From: Caulobacter mirabilis
Lineage (GTDB): Bacteria; Pseudomonadota; Alphaproteobacteria; Caulobacterales; Caulobacteraceae
Direction: 5' to 3'
DNA length: 64,000 nt
Assembly (NCBI RefSeq): GCF_002749615.1
Contig: NZ_CP024201.1
Span: 248,001 to 312,000, forward strand
A program made the translations under genes and the position numbers. The notes beneath the pieces are model-generated. The model was not told where the DNA came from and ran no database searches. It worked only from the letters and a program-made list of their open reading frames with translations. Below are positions 50,823 to 58,729 of this stretch, piece after piece (within the stretch, counting starts at the first letter, position 1; each line of letters opens with the position of its first letter).

Positions 50823-50849
50823 ACGGCCTCCATCCACGGAGGCCGTTTT
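50823..50849 (+). terminator. Rho-independent terminator of the 39-aa gene
   Basis: ACGGCCTCC/GGAGGCCGT 9-bp stem, 6-base loop ATCCAC, then TTTT. It ends only 14 bases before the HAD gene start, so that gene needs a promoter inside or upstream of this hairpin. Confidence 0.8.
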
Positions 50850-50863
50850 GCTATGTGGGGCGC

Positions 50864-51538
50864 ATGCGAGTTTTCGAGGCGGTGATCTTCGACTGTGACG
50901 GCGTCCTGGTGGACTCCGAGGCCCTGGGCGTCGAGGTCGAACTGGAACATCTGGCGGGCGCGGGACTGGTCTACAGCCGGGCCGACTACATGCGTCGTTT
51001 CATGGGGCTCAGCCTGGCCGCGGCGCGGGAGGCGATCGACGCCGACGCGCGGGAGCGGCTGGGGCGCCCGCTGAGACCGGGCTTCCATGACGACCTCATC
51101 GAAGACTATCGCCGCGTCTACCGCGAACGTCTGACCGAGGTCGCCGGCTGCGCGACGGCGGTGGCGGCGCTGAGGCTGCCGCGGGCGGTGGCCAGCTCGG
51201 CCGGCGTGTCGGACCTGTTCGCCAAGCTGACGATGACGGGCCTGCTGCCGGCCTTCGATCCGCACGTCTATTCCGCCGATCTGGTCGCGCGGGCCAAGCC
51301 GCATCCCGACGTCTTCCTCTACGCCGCCGAGCGGCTGGGCGTCGCCCCGGGGGCCTGCCTGGTGATCGAGGACAGCGTGAACGGCGTCCGCGCGGCCCGG
51401 GCCGCCGGCATGGCCGTCTGGGGCTTCGCCGGCGGCGGGCATATGGACGAGGCTGCGGTCGCCCGCCTGCGGGACGCCGGCGCCGATACGATCATGGCGA
51501 CCTGGGCCGAGGCCGCCGATCGGTTCGCGGCCTTCTAG
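50864..51538 (+). CDS. HAD-family phosphatase/phosphoglucomutase-like
   Basis: 224 residues. Motif I is IFDCDGVLVDSEALGVEVEL, motif II is PRAVASSAGVSDLFAKL and motif IV is VIEDSVNGVRAARAAGM. The layout is that of GPH/beta-phosphoglucomutase-like HADs. The frame is open upstream but ATG 50864 fits the family start and lies after the terminator. Convergent with the GNAT gene, overlapping by 4 bases. Confidence 0.85.
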   Translation: MRVFEAVIFDCDGVLVDSEALGVEVELEHLAGAGLVYSRADYMRRFMGLSLAAAREAIDADARERLGRPLRPGFHDDLIEDYRRVYRERLTEVAGCATAVAALRLPRAVASSAGVSDLFAKLTMTGLLPAFDPHVYSADLVARAKPHPDVFLYAAERLGVAPGACLVIEDSVNGVRAARAAGMAVWGFAGGGHMDEAAVARLRDAGADTIMATWAEAADRFAAF

Positions 51539-52191
51539 AAGCTCGACAGCGGCCGGATCTGCTGGCCGCGGGGATCAAAATTGTCGGCGGCGAGCCAGCC
51601 GCGCAGCCGCCGGGCGATCGCCGGCCACTCCCGGTCCAGGATCGAGTGGACCTCGGTGTCCCAATTCCCGCCCTTCAGCCAGTAGGTCTGGCGCAGCACC
51701 CCTTCCAGGGTGAAGCCGAAGCGGCGGGCGGCGCGGCTGGAGGCCTCGTTCTCGGGCGAGCACCGCCATTCCAGCCGGCGATAGCCGCTGCTCATGATGT
51801 AGTCGGCGATGAGCAGGAAGGCCTCCGTGCCGCCCGCGCGCCGGGCCAGGGCCGGCCCCAGCGTCAGACCGACCTCGGTCACCCCGGCGTCCGGATTGAT
51901 GTTCAGCGCCATGTAGAGACCGGCCGGCGTCGGCCTGTCGGCGGTTTTGTCCATGACCGCGTAGAGGCTCTGGTTGAACCGCTCGCAGCGGTCGGCCAGC
52001 CAGTCGGTGAAAGCCGCCTCGTCGGCGAAGGGGCCGGACGGGATCCAGCGCCACAGCGGATCGTCATGCCCAATCGCCCGCCAGAGGCCGGGCCCGTGTC
52101 GAAGGATCTCCAGCCGTTCCAGATCGACGGTCCGGCCGGACAGGAGGCCGGCGTCCAGCGGCGGGCAGGGCAGGATCGGCGCGTCGGTCAT
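51535..52191 (-). CDS. GNAT-family acetyltransferase (RimJ/RimL-like)
   Basis: 218 residues. The acetyl-CoA part is TEVGLTLGPALARRAGGTEAFLLIADYI and the C-terminal FGFTLEGVLRQTYWLKGGNW is typical of ribosomal-protein-alanine-like GNATs acting on small molecules or proteins. No neighbour suggests its target. Divergent from the symporter gene with a 102-base promoter region. Confidence 0.82.
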   Translation of the reverse strand: MTDAPILPCPPLDAGLLSGRTVDLERLEILRHGPGLWRAIGHDDPLWRWIPSGPFADEAAFTDWLADRCERFNQSLYAVMDKTADRPTPAGLYMALNINPDAGVTEVGLTLGPALARRAGGTEAFLLIADYIMSSGYRRLEWRCSPENEASSRAARRFGFTLEGVLRQTYWLKGGNWDTEVHSILDREWPAIARRLRGWLAADNFDPRGQQIRPLSSF

Positions 52192-52293
52192 GGAGCCTCA
52201 GAATCACGGAGCGCCGTGATCCTAGTCCGCGTCGAAACGGGTATCCACGGCCTGTCGGGTCGCTCTAGGATCGTTCGAAACGGGGGTTTGCGG

Positions 52294-53562
52294 ATGCTTC
52301 GATCGCTGAGCGTTCTGGTCCTGATCGGCCTCGTCGCCGGCCTTCTGGCCGGGGCGGCGGTCGGCGCCTGGGGCGACGCCTCGGCGCGGGGAATCGCCGA
52401 GGGCGTCGAGGCGGTCGGCGGCCTCTGGCTGAACCTGCTGCGCATGACCATCGTGCCGCTGGTCTTCGCCCTGCTGGTCAATGGCGTCGCCTCGGTGACG
52501 GACGCGGCCTCGACCGGTCGGCTGGCGGCCAGGGCGCTGGCCTTGTTCGCGGTGATGCTGGTCATCGCCGCGACCTATTCGACCCTCGCGACCCAGGGCC
52601 TGCTGGCGCTCTGGCCGATCGACCCGCAGGGCGCCGCGGCGCTGCGGGCGGGCGCGGGCGGCGATGCGGCGGCGGTGGCGAGCGCCCCGCCGGCCTTCGC
52701 GGACTGGCTCCGCTCGCTGGCCCCCACCAATCCGATCAAGGCCGCGGCCGAGGACGCCATCCTGCCGCTGGTGGTGTTCGGCCTGTTCCTGGGCTTCGCC
52801 GCCACCCGCCTGCCGGAAGCGCAGCGGACGACCCTGACCCAGCTGTTCCAGGCCGTGGCCGAGGCGATGATCGTGATCGTCCGCTGGGTCCTGTGGGCGG
52901 CGCCGGTGGGCGTCTTCGCCCTGTCGCTCGGGGTGGGGCTGCGGGCCGGTCTCGGCGCGGCGGGCGTACTGCTGCAATATGTGGTCATCGTCTCGGGCGT
53001 GACCCTCGGCGTTGCGCTCCTGCCCTACATCGTGGTGGCGATCCGGCGCGCGACGGGCGGACCGATATCTCTGGCCGCCTTCGCCCGCGCCGCGGCGCCG
53101 GTCCAGGCCCTGGCCGTCAGCACCCAGTCGTCCCTGGCCAGCCTGCCGGCGATGATCGAGCGCAGCCGGGACGACCTGGGCGTCTCATCGCGGGTGACGG
53201 GCCTGGTCCTGCCGCTGGCGGTGGCCGTCTTCCGCATGACCAGCCCGGTCGCGAACCTGGCGGTGGCCTATTTCGTGGCGCACCTCTACGGGGTCGAGCC
53301 GACTGTCCCGCACATGGTCGGCGCGCTGTTCGTCGCCCTGGCGATCAGCATCGGCACCGTCGGCCTGCCGGGGCAGATCTCGTTCTTCGCCAGCATGGCG
53401 CCGATCTGCCTGGCCCTGGGCGCGCCGATCGAAGCCCTGCCGATCCTGCTGGCCGTCGAGGTGATTCCGGACATCTTCCGCACCGTCGGCAACGTCACCG
53501 CCGACATGGCGGTGACCGCCGTGCTCCGTCGTGACGGAGAGGACGCGGAAGGCGAGACGTAG
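52294..53562 (+). CDS. Dicarboxylate/amino acid:cation symporter (DAACS family)
   Basis: 422 residues with eight membrane helices and two re-entrant loops. The substrate-binding pattern STQSSLASLPAMIE (Ser-rich HP1 loop) and the TM7 motif RMTSPVANLAVAYF, plus GTVGLPGQISFF in HP2, are those of GltP/DctA carriers. It would take up dicarboxylates or acidic amino acids with H+ or Na+. The substrate is not resolvable here. ATG 52294 begins the first helix; a long upstream frame is not coding. Confidence 0.87.
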   Translation: MLRSLSVLVLIGLVAGLLAGAAVGAWGDASARGIAEGVEAVGGLWLNLLRMTIVPLVFALLVNGVASVTDAASTGRLAARALALFAVMLVIAATYSTLATQGLLALWPIDPQGAAALRAGAGGDAAAVASAPPAFADWLRSLAPTNPIKAAAEDAILPLVVFGLFLGFAATRLPEAQRTTLTQLFQAVAEAMIVIVRWVLWAAPVGVFALSLGVGLRAGLGAAGVLLQYVVIVSGVTLGVALLPYIVVAIRRATGGPISLAAFARAAAPVQALAVSTQSSLASLPAMIERSRDDLGVSSRVTGLVLPLAVAVFRMTSPVANLAVAYFVAHLYGVEPTVPHMVGALFVALAISIGTVGLPGQISFFASMAPICLALGAPIEALPILLAVEVIPDIFRTVGNVTADMAVTAVLRRDGEDAEGET

Positions 53563-53595
53563 CCGGATCATCCGGTTTCGGACTAAGGCTTCGCC

Positions 53596-54117
53596 ATGTT
53601 CGCCCGCCTTCTTCGCCGCGCCCGCTCCGCCCTTGCGACCTGGCCGACCGCGCGCGGGTGGGTGCTGGCGACCCTGCTGGGCGCGGCCGCCTTGGCCCTG
53701 GAGCTTTCGATCGGCCTGGCGGGCGGCTTCCTGCGGCCGGCGCCGGGCGACTGGTCGATCCTGCCCGGGACCCTGCTGCTGGCGCTCTTCGTCCCCGCGA
53801 TCGGCGAAGAGCTGGTCTTCCGAGGCGTGCTGACGCCGGGGCGGGAGGAACAGCCTGCCCTCTGGCGCGCGATCCTGCCGTCCACCCTCCTGTTCGTGCT
53901 GTGGCATGTCCTGGAAGCCCTGACCTTCATGCCGGACGCCGCCGTGATCTTCCTGCGGCCCGATTTCCTGGCCACGACGGCGGTGCTGGGCCTGACCTGC
54001 GGCGTCCTTCGCCACCGCACGGGGTCGCTGTGGCCGGCCGTCGCGCTGCACTGGGTCGAGGTGGCGGGCTGGCAGGTCTGGTTCGGCGGCGGCGAGATCG
54101 CCAAGGCGCTGGGGTGA
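53596..54117 (+). CDS. CPBP-family (CAAX/ABI) intramembrane metalloprotease
   Basis: 173 residues with four membrane segments. Motif 1 is GEELVFRGVL (EExxxR), motif 2 is VLWHVLEAL and motif 3 ALHWVEV, matching the CPBP/ABI membrane-protease layout with Glu and His ligands intact. Targets unknown. Located between a symporter and lysyl-tRNA synthetase without overlap. Confidence 0.85.
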   Translation: MFARLLRRARSALATWPTARGWVLATLLGAAALALELSIGLAGGFLRPAPGDWSILPGTLLLALFVPAIGEELVFRGVLTPGREEQPALWRAILPSTLLFVLWHVLEALTFMPDAAVIFLRPDFLATTAVLGLTCGVLRHRTGSLWPAVALHWVEVAGWQVWFGGGEIAKALG

Positions 54118-54171
54118 CGACCGGCGGGGGCTTTCCTTGACCGCGCGGCCTCAAGGCCTATACCGCCGGAC

Positions 54172-55857
54172 ATGTTCCAAGGACTCTCCCACACCGCCCG
54201 CGACGCAAAGGCCTGGCCGTTCGAGCAGGCCCGCAACCTGCTCGCCCGTGTCCTGCGCGTCCGCCTGACCGACGCCGAGCGCGACCTCGCCGCCACCCTG
54301 ATCAACGCAGGGAAGGCCGACGAGGCCGTGAAGACGCTGGAGGCGCTGAGCAAACCGGTGGTGCTGGAGACCGGCTACGGCCCGTCGGGCCTGCCGCACA
54401 TGGGCACCTTCGGCGAGGTGGCGCGCACGACCATGGTGCGGATCGCCTTCCGCGCCCTGACCGAGGACGCCATCCCGACGCGGCTGATCAGCTTCAGCGA
54501 CGACATGGACGGCCTGCGCAAGATCCCGCCGAACGTGCCGAACGGCGAAGTCATGCGCGAAGACCTCGACAAGCCGCTGACCGTGGTCCGCGACCCCTAC
54601 GGCGAGTTCGACAGCTTCGGCCATCACAACAACGCCCGGCTGCGGGCTTTCCTCGACAGCTTCGGCTTCGACTATGAGTTCGTGTCCTCGACCGACTGCT
54701 ACCGTGGCGGCCGGTTCGACGCGACGCTGCTGACGGCGCTGGAGCGGTTCGACGCCATCCAGAAGATCATGCTGCCCAGCCTGGGCGAGGAGCGCCGCGC
54801 GACCTATTCGCCGTTCCTGCCGATCAGCCCGCGGACCGGCAAGGTGCTTCAGGTCCCGACCCTGGAGCGCAACCTCGACAAGGGTACGATCGTCTTCCGC
54901 GACGAGGACGGCGAGCGGACCGAGGTCCCGGTGACCGGCGGCGGCGTGAAGATGCAGTGGCGGCCCGACTGGGCCATGCGCTGGACCGCGCTGGGCGTCG
55001 ACTACGAGATGAGCGGCAAGGACCTGATCGACAGCGTCCGCCTCTCCAACCAGGTCTGCAAGGTCCTGGGCGGCACGCCGCCGGAGGGGTTCCACTACGA
55101 GCTCTTCATGGACGAGAACAACCTGAAGATCTCCAAGACCAAGGGCAACGGCCTGACCATGGAGGAGTGGCTGCGCTACGGCGCGCCCGAGAGCCTGGCC
55201 TACTACATGTTCCAGAGCCCGAAGTCGGCCAAGAAGCTGTACTTCGACGTCATCCCCAAGGCGACGGACGAGTATCTGCAGCAGCTGGACGCCTTCAACC
55301 GCAAGAAGGCCGAGGGCGACAACGCCCCGGACCTGAACAATCCGGCCTGGCATGTGCACATGGGCCGACCGCCGGAAGCCGGTTCGCCGGTATCGTTCTC
55401 GCTGATGCTGAACCTGGTTTCGGCGGCGAACGCCTCGAGCAAGGACATCCTGTGGGGCTTCCTCAGCCGCTACATCCCCGGCGCCTCGCCGGAGACGCAG
55501 CCGCTGCTGGACCGCCTGGCCGGCTATGCGATGAACTACTACGAGGACTTCGTCCGGCCGACGAAGGCGTTCCGGGCGCCCACCGACCAGGAGCGTGTCG
55601 CCATGGAAGACCTGCTGCTGCGCCTCAAGGCGCTGCCGGCGGGCTGCCAGGACGCCGAACTGATCCAGAACGAAGTCTACGAGGCCGGCAAGGGCGGCGG
55701 CTTCGAGCCGCTGCGCGCCTGGTTCCAGGCGCTGTACGAGGTCCTGCTCGGCCAGAGCCAGGGTCCGCGCTTCGGCTCGTTCGCCGCCATCTTCGGCCTC
55801 GACCGCACCATCGCGCTGATCGAGGACGGTCTGGCGGGCAGGCTGCTGGAAGCCTGA
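54172..55857 (+). CDS. lysK: Class I lysyl-tRNA synthetase
   Basis: 561 residues of the archaeal-type class I LysRS, which replaces the class II enzyme in most alphaproteobacteria. The HIGH-like motif is SGLPHMGTF (about residue 69-77) and the KMSKS-like motif [11 protein letters not shown] (about 317-327). The alpha-helical anticodon-binding domain follows. It charges tRNA-Lys. A 14-bp hairpin lies just after the stop. Confidence 0.93.
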   Translation: MFQGLSHTARDAKAWPFEQARNLLARVLRVRLTDAERDLAATLINAGKADEAVKTLEALSKPVVLETGYGPSGLPHMGTFGEVARTTMVRIAFRALTEDAIPTRLISFSDDMDGLRKIPPNVPNGEVMREDLDKPLTVVRDPYGEFDSFGHHNNARLRAFLDSFGFDYEFVSSTDCYRGGRFDATLLTALERFDAIQKIMLPSLGEERRATYSPFLPISPRTGKVLQVPTLERNLDKGTIVFRDEDGERTEVPVTGGGVKMQWRPDWAMRWTALGVDYEMSGKDLIDSVRLSNQVCKVLGGTPPEGFHYELFMDENNLKISKTKGNGLTMEEWLRYGAPESLAYYMFQSPKSAKKLYFDVIPKATDEYLQQLDAFNRKKAEGDNAPDLNNPAWHVHMGRPPEAGSPVSFSLMLNLVSAANASSKDILWGFLSRYIPGASPETQPLLDRLAGYAMNYYEDFVRPTKAFRAPTDQERVAMEDLLLRLKALPAGCQDAELIQNEVYEAGKGGGFEPLRAWFQALYEVLLGQSQGPRFGSFAAIFGLDRTIALIEDGLAGRLLEA

Positions 55858-55868
55858 ACGGAAGATAA

Positions 55869-55902
55869 CAGGGCGGCCCTGATCGCGTTCAGGGTCGTCC
55901 TG
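55869..55902 (+). other. Stable hairpin after lysK
   Basis: CAGGGCGGCCCTGA (55869-55882) and TCAGGGTCGTCCTG (55889-55902) pair over 14 positions, two of them G-U, with a 6-base loop, 12 bases after the lysK stop. The lack of a following T tract makes termination uncertain; it may mark the 3' end of the transcript. Confidence 0.6.
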
Positions 55903-55910
55903 CCATGGTC

Positions 55911-55951
55911 CTCCTCACAGACGGCGACGCCGTCGAACAGTTTGTGAGGAG
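55911..55951 (+). promoter_or_regulatory. Hairpin masking the Shine-Dalgarno of the SH3 gene
   Basis: CTCCTCACA (55911-55919) is the perfect complement of TGTGAGGAG (55943-55951), whose last six bases GAGGAG are the ribosome-binding site 7 bases before the ATG at 55959. The enclosed sequence folds into a second perfect 6-bp stem GACGGC-GAC-GCCGTC (55920-55934). The structure would hide the translation start and is a candidate RNA thermosensor or translational switch. Confidence 0.65.
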
Positions 55952-55958
55952 ACCCACC

Positions 55959-56534
55959 ATGACCCATACCAAGAGCAAGATCGCCGCCATCGGTCTGGCC
56001 ATCTCCGTGGCCGCCACGCTGGGGGCCGCGCCGGTCGCCGCCCACGCCCAGACGGGCGTCTTCAACTGCGGCGCGGAAGGCAAGAAGCAGGAAGGCGGCG
56101 CCGCCATCGGCGCCATCGTCGGCGGCCTGCTGGGCTCGCAGGTGTCGAAGAACGAGCGCGCCGCGGGCGCGGTCGTCGGCGCCGGCCTGGGCGCGGCCGC
56201 CGGCTCCTACCTGGGCTGCAAGGCCCAGACCAACGACCAGCGGGCTCAGGGCGTCTACACCCGGGACGGCCAGCGCCTGGCGTCCTACGTCCAGCCGGCC
56301 CGTTTCGAACGAGCGAACATGCGGATGGTCGCCTCGACCAACGTCAGCCTGCGCGCCGGCCCGTCGACCTCGACCGGCAAGGTCGGGTCGCTGTACCGGG
56401 GCGAGACCTTCCAGGCCGCGGCCTTCGCCAATGGCGGCCAATGGGTCCTGGTGAGCCGCGACGGCGTCGGCATCGGCTATGTCCACGCGGGCTACGTCCA
56501 GCCGGCGGGCGGCTACCGCAACGCCAGCTGGTAA
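55959..56534 (+). CDS. Glycine-zipper and SH3b domain protein
   Basis: 191 residues. A signal sequence (LGAAPVAAHAQ) precedes a glycine-zipper 2TM region with two GxxxG-rich stretches (AIGAIVGGLLGSQ, AGAVVGAGLGAAAGSYLG). An SH3b domain follows (MVASTNVSLRAGPSTSTGKVGSLYRGE). Such proteins sit in the periplasm or outer membrane and bind peptidoglycan-related ligands; no enzyme activity is evident. ATG 55959 is chosen for its GAGGAG site; an open frame extends to 55905. A terminator follows. Confidence 0.85.
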   Translation: MTHTKSKIAAIGLAISVAATLGAAPVAAHAQTGVFNCGAEGKKQEGGAAIGAIVGGLLGSQVSKNERAAGAVVGAGLGAAAGSYLGCKAQTNDQRAQGVYTRDGQRLASYVQPARFERANMRMVASTNVSLRAGPSTSTGKVGSLYRGETFQAAAFANGGQWVLVSRDGVGIGYVHAGYVQPAGGYRNASW

Positions 56535-56562
56535 GCCTTCTCTCCCAAGCGAGCATCAACTG

Positions 56563-56590
56563 GGCCGGTCCTTCGGGGCCGGCCTTTTTT
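56563..56590 (+). terminator. Rho-independent terminator after the SH3 gene
   Basis: GGCCGGTCC/GGGCCGGCC with one G-U pair and a UUCG loop, then six T. It also lies just beyond the 3' end of the converging S24 gene. Confidence 0.9.
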
Positions 56591-56595
56591 CCTGG

Positions 56596-57240
56596 TCACT
56601 GGCTGGCCCAGAGGATGCGGGCGATCCAGGCGATGTCCTTCCGATCCAGGCTCCGGCCGGGATAGTCGGGGTTGAGGGACTTCAGCTCGACGGCCTTGGC
56701 GGTGATGCGGGCGATCTCCTTGGCCATGACTTCGCCGTCGATCGTCTTGACCACGACGCGGTCGCCCCGGCGCGGCTCCCCGCCGGTCGGGTCGACCACG
56801 ATACGGTCGCCCTCCCGGTAGACGGGGGCCATGGAATGGCCGCTGATCTCCAGCGCATAGACGCCGTCTCGCGCAAGCCCAGGGAAGTCGATCTCGTCCC
56901 AGCCCTGGCCGACCGGAAAGCCGGCGTCGTCGAACAGGCCGTCGTCGCCCGCCTGGGCGAAGCCGATCAGGGGCACCCCGCGCAGGGACGCGGCGGCGTC
57001 GCCCTCGGCCAGGGCGGCGAACTCGGAAAGCGATACGCCGGTGGCGGCGAGAACCTTGGACAGGCTTTCCGTCGAGGGCCACCGGGGGCGGGCGTCGGCG
57101 TCGTTCGAGAAGCGCTTGGAGCGGTTGAAGCTGGTCGGATCCAGCCCCGCGAGCTTGGCCAGGGCCGAGGTCGTCATGTCGAACCGCACGGCCAGGCGGT
57201 CGATGGCGTTCCAGATTTGGCTGTGCGACGGACGCGACAT
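56596..57240 (-). CDS. S24/LexA-like HTH repressor
   Basis: 214 residues. An N-terminal lambda-repressor-type HTH (MTTSALAKLAGLDPTSFNRSKR) is joined to an S24 peptidase domain with Ser136 (SGHSMAPVYREGDRI) and Lys174 (VMAK) at the LexA-like spacing of 38, and an Ala97-Gly98 pair in the position of the LexA/CI cleavage site. It may self-cleave on RecA-ssDNA or act as a non-cleaved regulator. No phage genes surround it; the neighbours are small membrane and helical proteins on the same strand. Confidence 0.85.
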   Translation of the reverse strand: MSRPSHSQIWNAIDRLAVRFDMTTSALAKLAGLDPTSFNRSKRFSNDADARPRWPSTESLSKVLAATGVSLSEFAALAEGDAAASLRGVPLIGFAQAGDDGLFDDAGFPVGQGWDEIDFPGLARDGVYALEISGHSMAPVYREGDRIVVDPTGGEPRRGDRVVVKTIDGEVMAKEIARITAKAVELKSLNPDYPGRSLDRKDIAWIARILWASQ

Positions 57241-57297
57241 GGGCGGAAATCTCGATGCAGGTGGAGGAAAATAGTCCTCGAAACTAGGAATGTAAAC

Positions 57298-57708
57298 CTA
57301 CCCCCGAGCCCTCGACCAAGCGCCCAGGGTCCGGGCTAGTACGGCGCCGTAGCCGGCGACGGCGAGCAGGGCGAGGTGGACCTGCAGGTTCAGGTCGGGG
57401 TCTATCCATCGGGCGAAGCCCGCGGCGACGGCGAGGCTCTGGAAGCCGCAGGCGAAGGCGGGCCAGGGATGCGGAGATTTCCAGCTCAGCCGGATCAGTC
57501 CGACCAGGACGCCGACGTCGATCAGCCCCAGCAGCAGGCCGGGCGACAAATCGGACGAAAAGGCCTGCGCCGTCAGGGACAGCAGCCATCCGCCGGTCAG
57601 CAGCGCCACGCCGTATCGTTCGACCGACCCGCCGCGCAACAGCGCGCCCAAACCGGCGACGGCCAGGAGCGCGGCGAAGCCCAGCAGGGGAAGGTGGGCG
57701 GGATTCAG
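57298..57708 (-). CDS. Small polytopic membrane protein, possible CTG start
   Basis: A four-helix membrane protein of unknown function. The first in-frame ATG/GTG/TTG is the TTG at 57651, giving 117 residues, but that cuts off a hydrophobic stretch LNPAHLPLLGFAALLAVAG that reads in frame from a CTG at 57708. The CTG overlaps the TGA of the upstream gene as CTGA, the analogue of ATGA coupling. I therefore favour 136 residues, with the TTG version as alternative. Confidence 0.55.
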   Translation of the reverse strand: MNPAHLPLLGFAALLAVAGLGALLRGGSVERYGVALLTGGWLLSLTAQAFSSDLSPGLLLGLIDVGVLVGLIRLSWKSPHPWPAFACGFQSLAVAAGFARWIDPDLNLQVHLALLAVAGYGAVLARTLGAWSRARG

Positions 57709-58034
57709 CCCGCGCGCCGCTCGGTGTCCCGCGCGTCCTCCCCGGGTTTGATCAGCGGGCCGAAGTCCACGGCGGGAAGGTCGTGGCGGCGATGAAGATC
57801 ATGAAGGGCCCTGTGAGCCCGGATCATCGCCTGCTGCGCCTCGCCCAGCGCGGATACGGCGGCGACGACATTCTTCATCGCCGGCTCGTCGGCTCCGGCG
57901 GGAAGGCCCAGGGCGCGACGCGCCTCCATGACCTGGCGCATCAGTCTGACCGCCTGCGCCAGCGCGGCGTCGACGGCGTCTTCCGCGGTCGTCAGCTCGC
58001 GAGCGACTTCACGTGTCGTTCCTGCATGGTCCAT
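57705..58034 (-). CDS. Small helical protein of unknown function
   Basis: 109 residues, almost entirely alpha-helical and Ala-rich (AEDAVDAALAQAVRLMRQVMEARRAL, EAQQAMIRAHRALHDLHRRH). The start at 58034 follows a GGGGGGAACGG purine stretch. No motif was recognised. It overlaps the following membrane-protein gene if that gene uses CTG 57708. Confidence 0.65.
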   Translation of the reverse strand: MDHAGTTREVARELTTAEDAVDAALAQAVRLMRQVMEARRALGLPAGADEPAMKNVVAAVSALGEAQQAMIRAHRALHDLHRRHDLPAVDFGPLIKPGEDARDTERRAG

Positions 58035-58132
58035 GCGTCCGTTCCCCCCAAAAACGGGGAGGCACAGGATCATGCAAAGCGAGTGGAATCAAGAGTGCAA
58101 TCTATGGTTACCATATCACGCAATTGGGATTG

Positions 58133-58148
58133 TTGACGTTGACGTAAG
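58133..58148 (+). promoter_or_regulatory. LiuR-like MerR operator in the beta-oxidation promoter
   Basis: TTGACGTTGACGTAAG has two ACGT cores in the arrangement of the LiuR box (from memory roughly TTTACGTTAACGTAAA; 13 of 16 bases match). It lies 48 bases before the MerR ATG and just upstream of an AT-rich TTATAC (58154-58159), so the regulator probably controls its own operon from here. Confidence 0.6.
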
Positions 58149-58195
58149 GGGCATTATACCAATCGGAAATAGAACGGATGGCACGGGAGGAACGA

Positions 58196-58678
58196 ATGCC
58201 GGCCGAACTGCGTCGCCCTGAGCGCACCTTTACGATTCGCCAGCTCTGCACCGAGTTCAAAGCCACGCCGCGGGCGTTGCGCTTCTACGAGGACAAGGGC
58301 CTGCTCACGCCCGCGCGTGACGGCATGAACCGCGTCTATTCCTACAAGGACCGGGCGCGCCTGATCCTGATCCTGCGCGGCAAGCGCGTCGGCCTGTCGC
58401 TCCAGGAGATCCGCGAGATCTTCGAGCTGTACGAAGAGGACGACAACGCCGCGACCCAGAATGCGCACTCGCTGAAGAAATTCCGCGAGAAGATCGATGT
58501 GCTCCAGCAGCAACGCGAGGACATCGACGGCGCGATCGCGGAGCTGCACATGGCCTGCGAGCGTCTTGAGAAGCATCTGGCCGACAAGCGGCCGGATCTG
58601 CTGCCCAAGGCGGCGGATTACGATCAGGTGCTGCGCGCCCGTCTCGACGGTCACGCCGAGCCGGTCGGCGCCAAGTAA
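58196..58678 (+). CDS. MerR-family regulator, LiuR-like
   Basis: 160 residues. The HTH segment is FTIRQLCTEFKATPRALRFYEDKGLL, followed by the LiuR-like RVYSYKDRARLILILRGKRVGLSLQEIREIFELY and a coiled-coil (REKIDVLQQQREDIDGAI). LiuR controls branched-chain amino acid and fatty-acid catabolism genes. It heads an operon of acyl-CoA dehydrogenases, thiolase and a FadB-like enzyme. I chose ATG 58196 because GGGAGGAAC lies directly upstream; ATG 58178 would add six residues. Confidence 0.85.
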   Translation: MPAELRRPERTFTIRQLCTEFKATPRALRFYEDKGLLTPARDGMNRVYSYKDRARLILILRGKRVGLSLQEIREIFELYEEDDNAATQNAHSLKKFREKIDVLQQQREDIDGAIAELHMACERLEKHLADKRPDLLPKAADYDQVLRARLDGHAEPVGAK

Positions 58679-58729
58679 CGCGTCAAAGACAACAACAACC
58701 AACACACACACCCGATCAACGGAGCGCCC

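Noticed and set aside
56596..57240. Prophage remnant around the S24 repressor
   Set aside because: No integrase, Cro-like, terminase or structural genes lie nearby; the neighbours are ordinary chromosomal genes.
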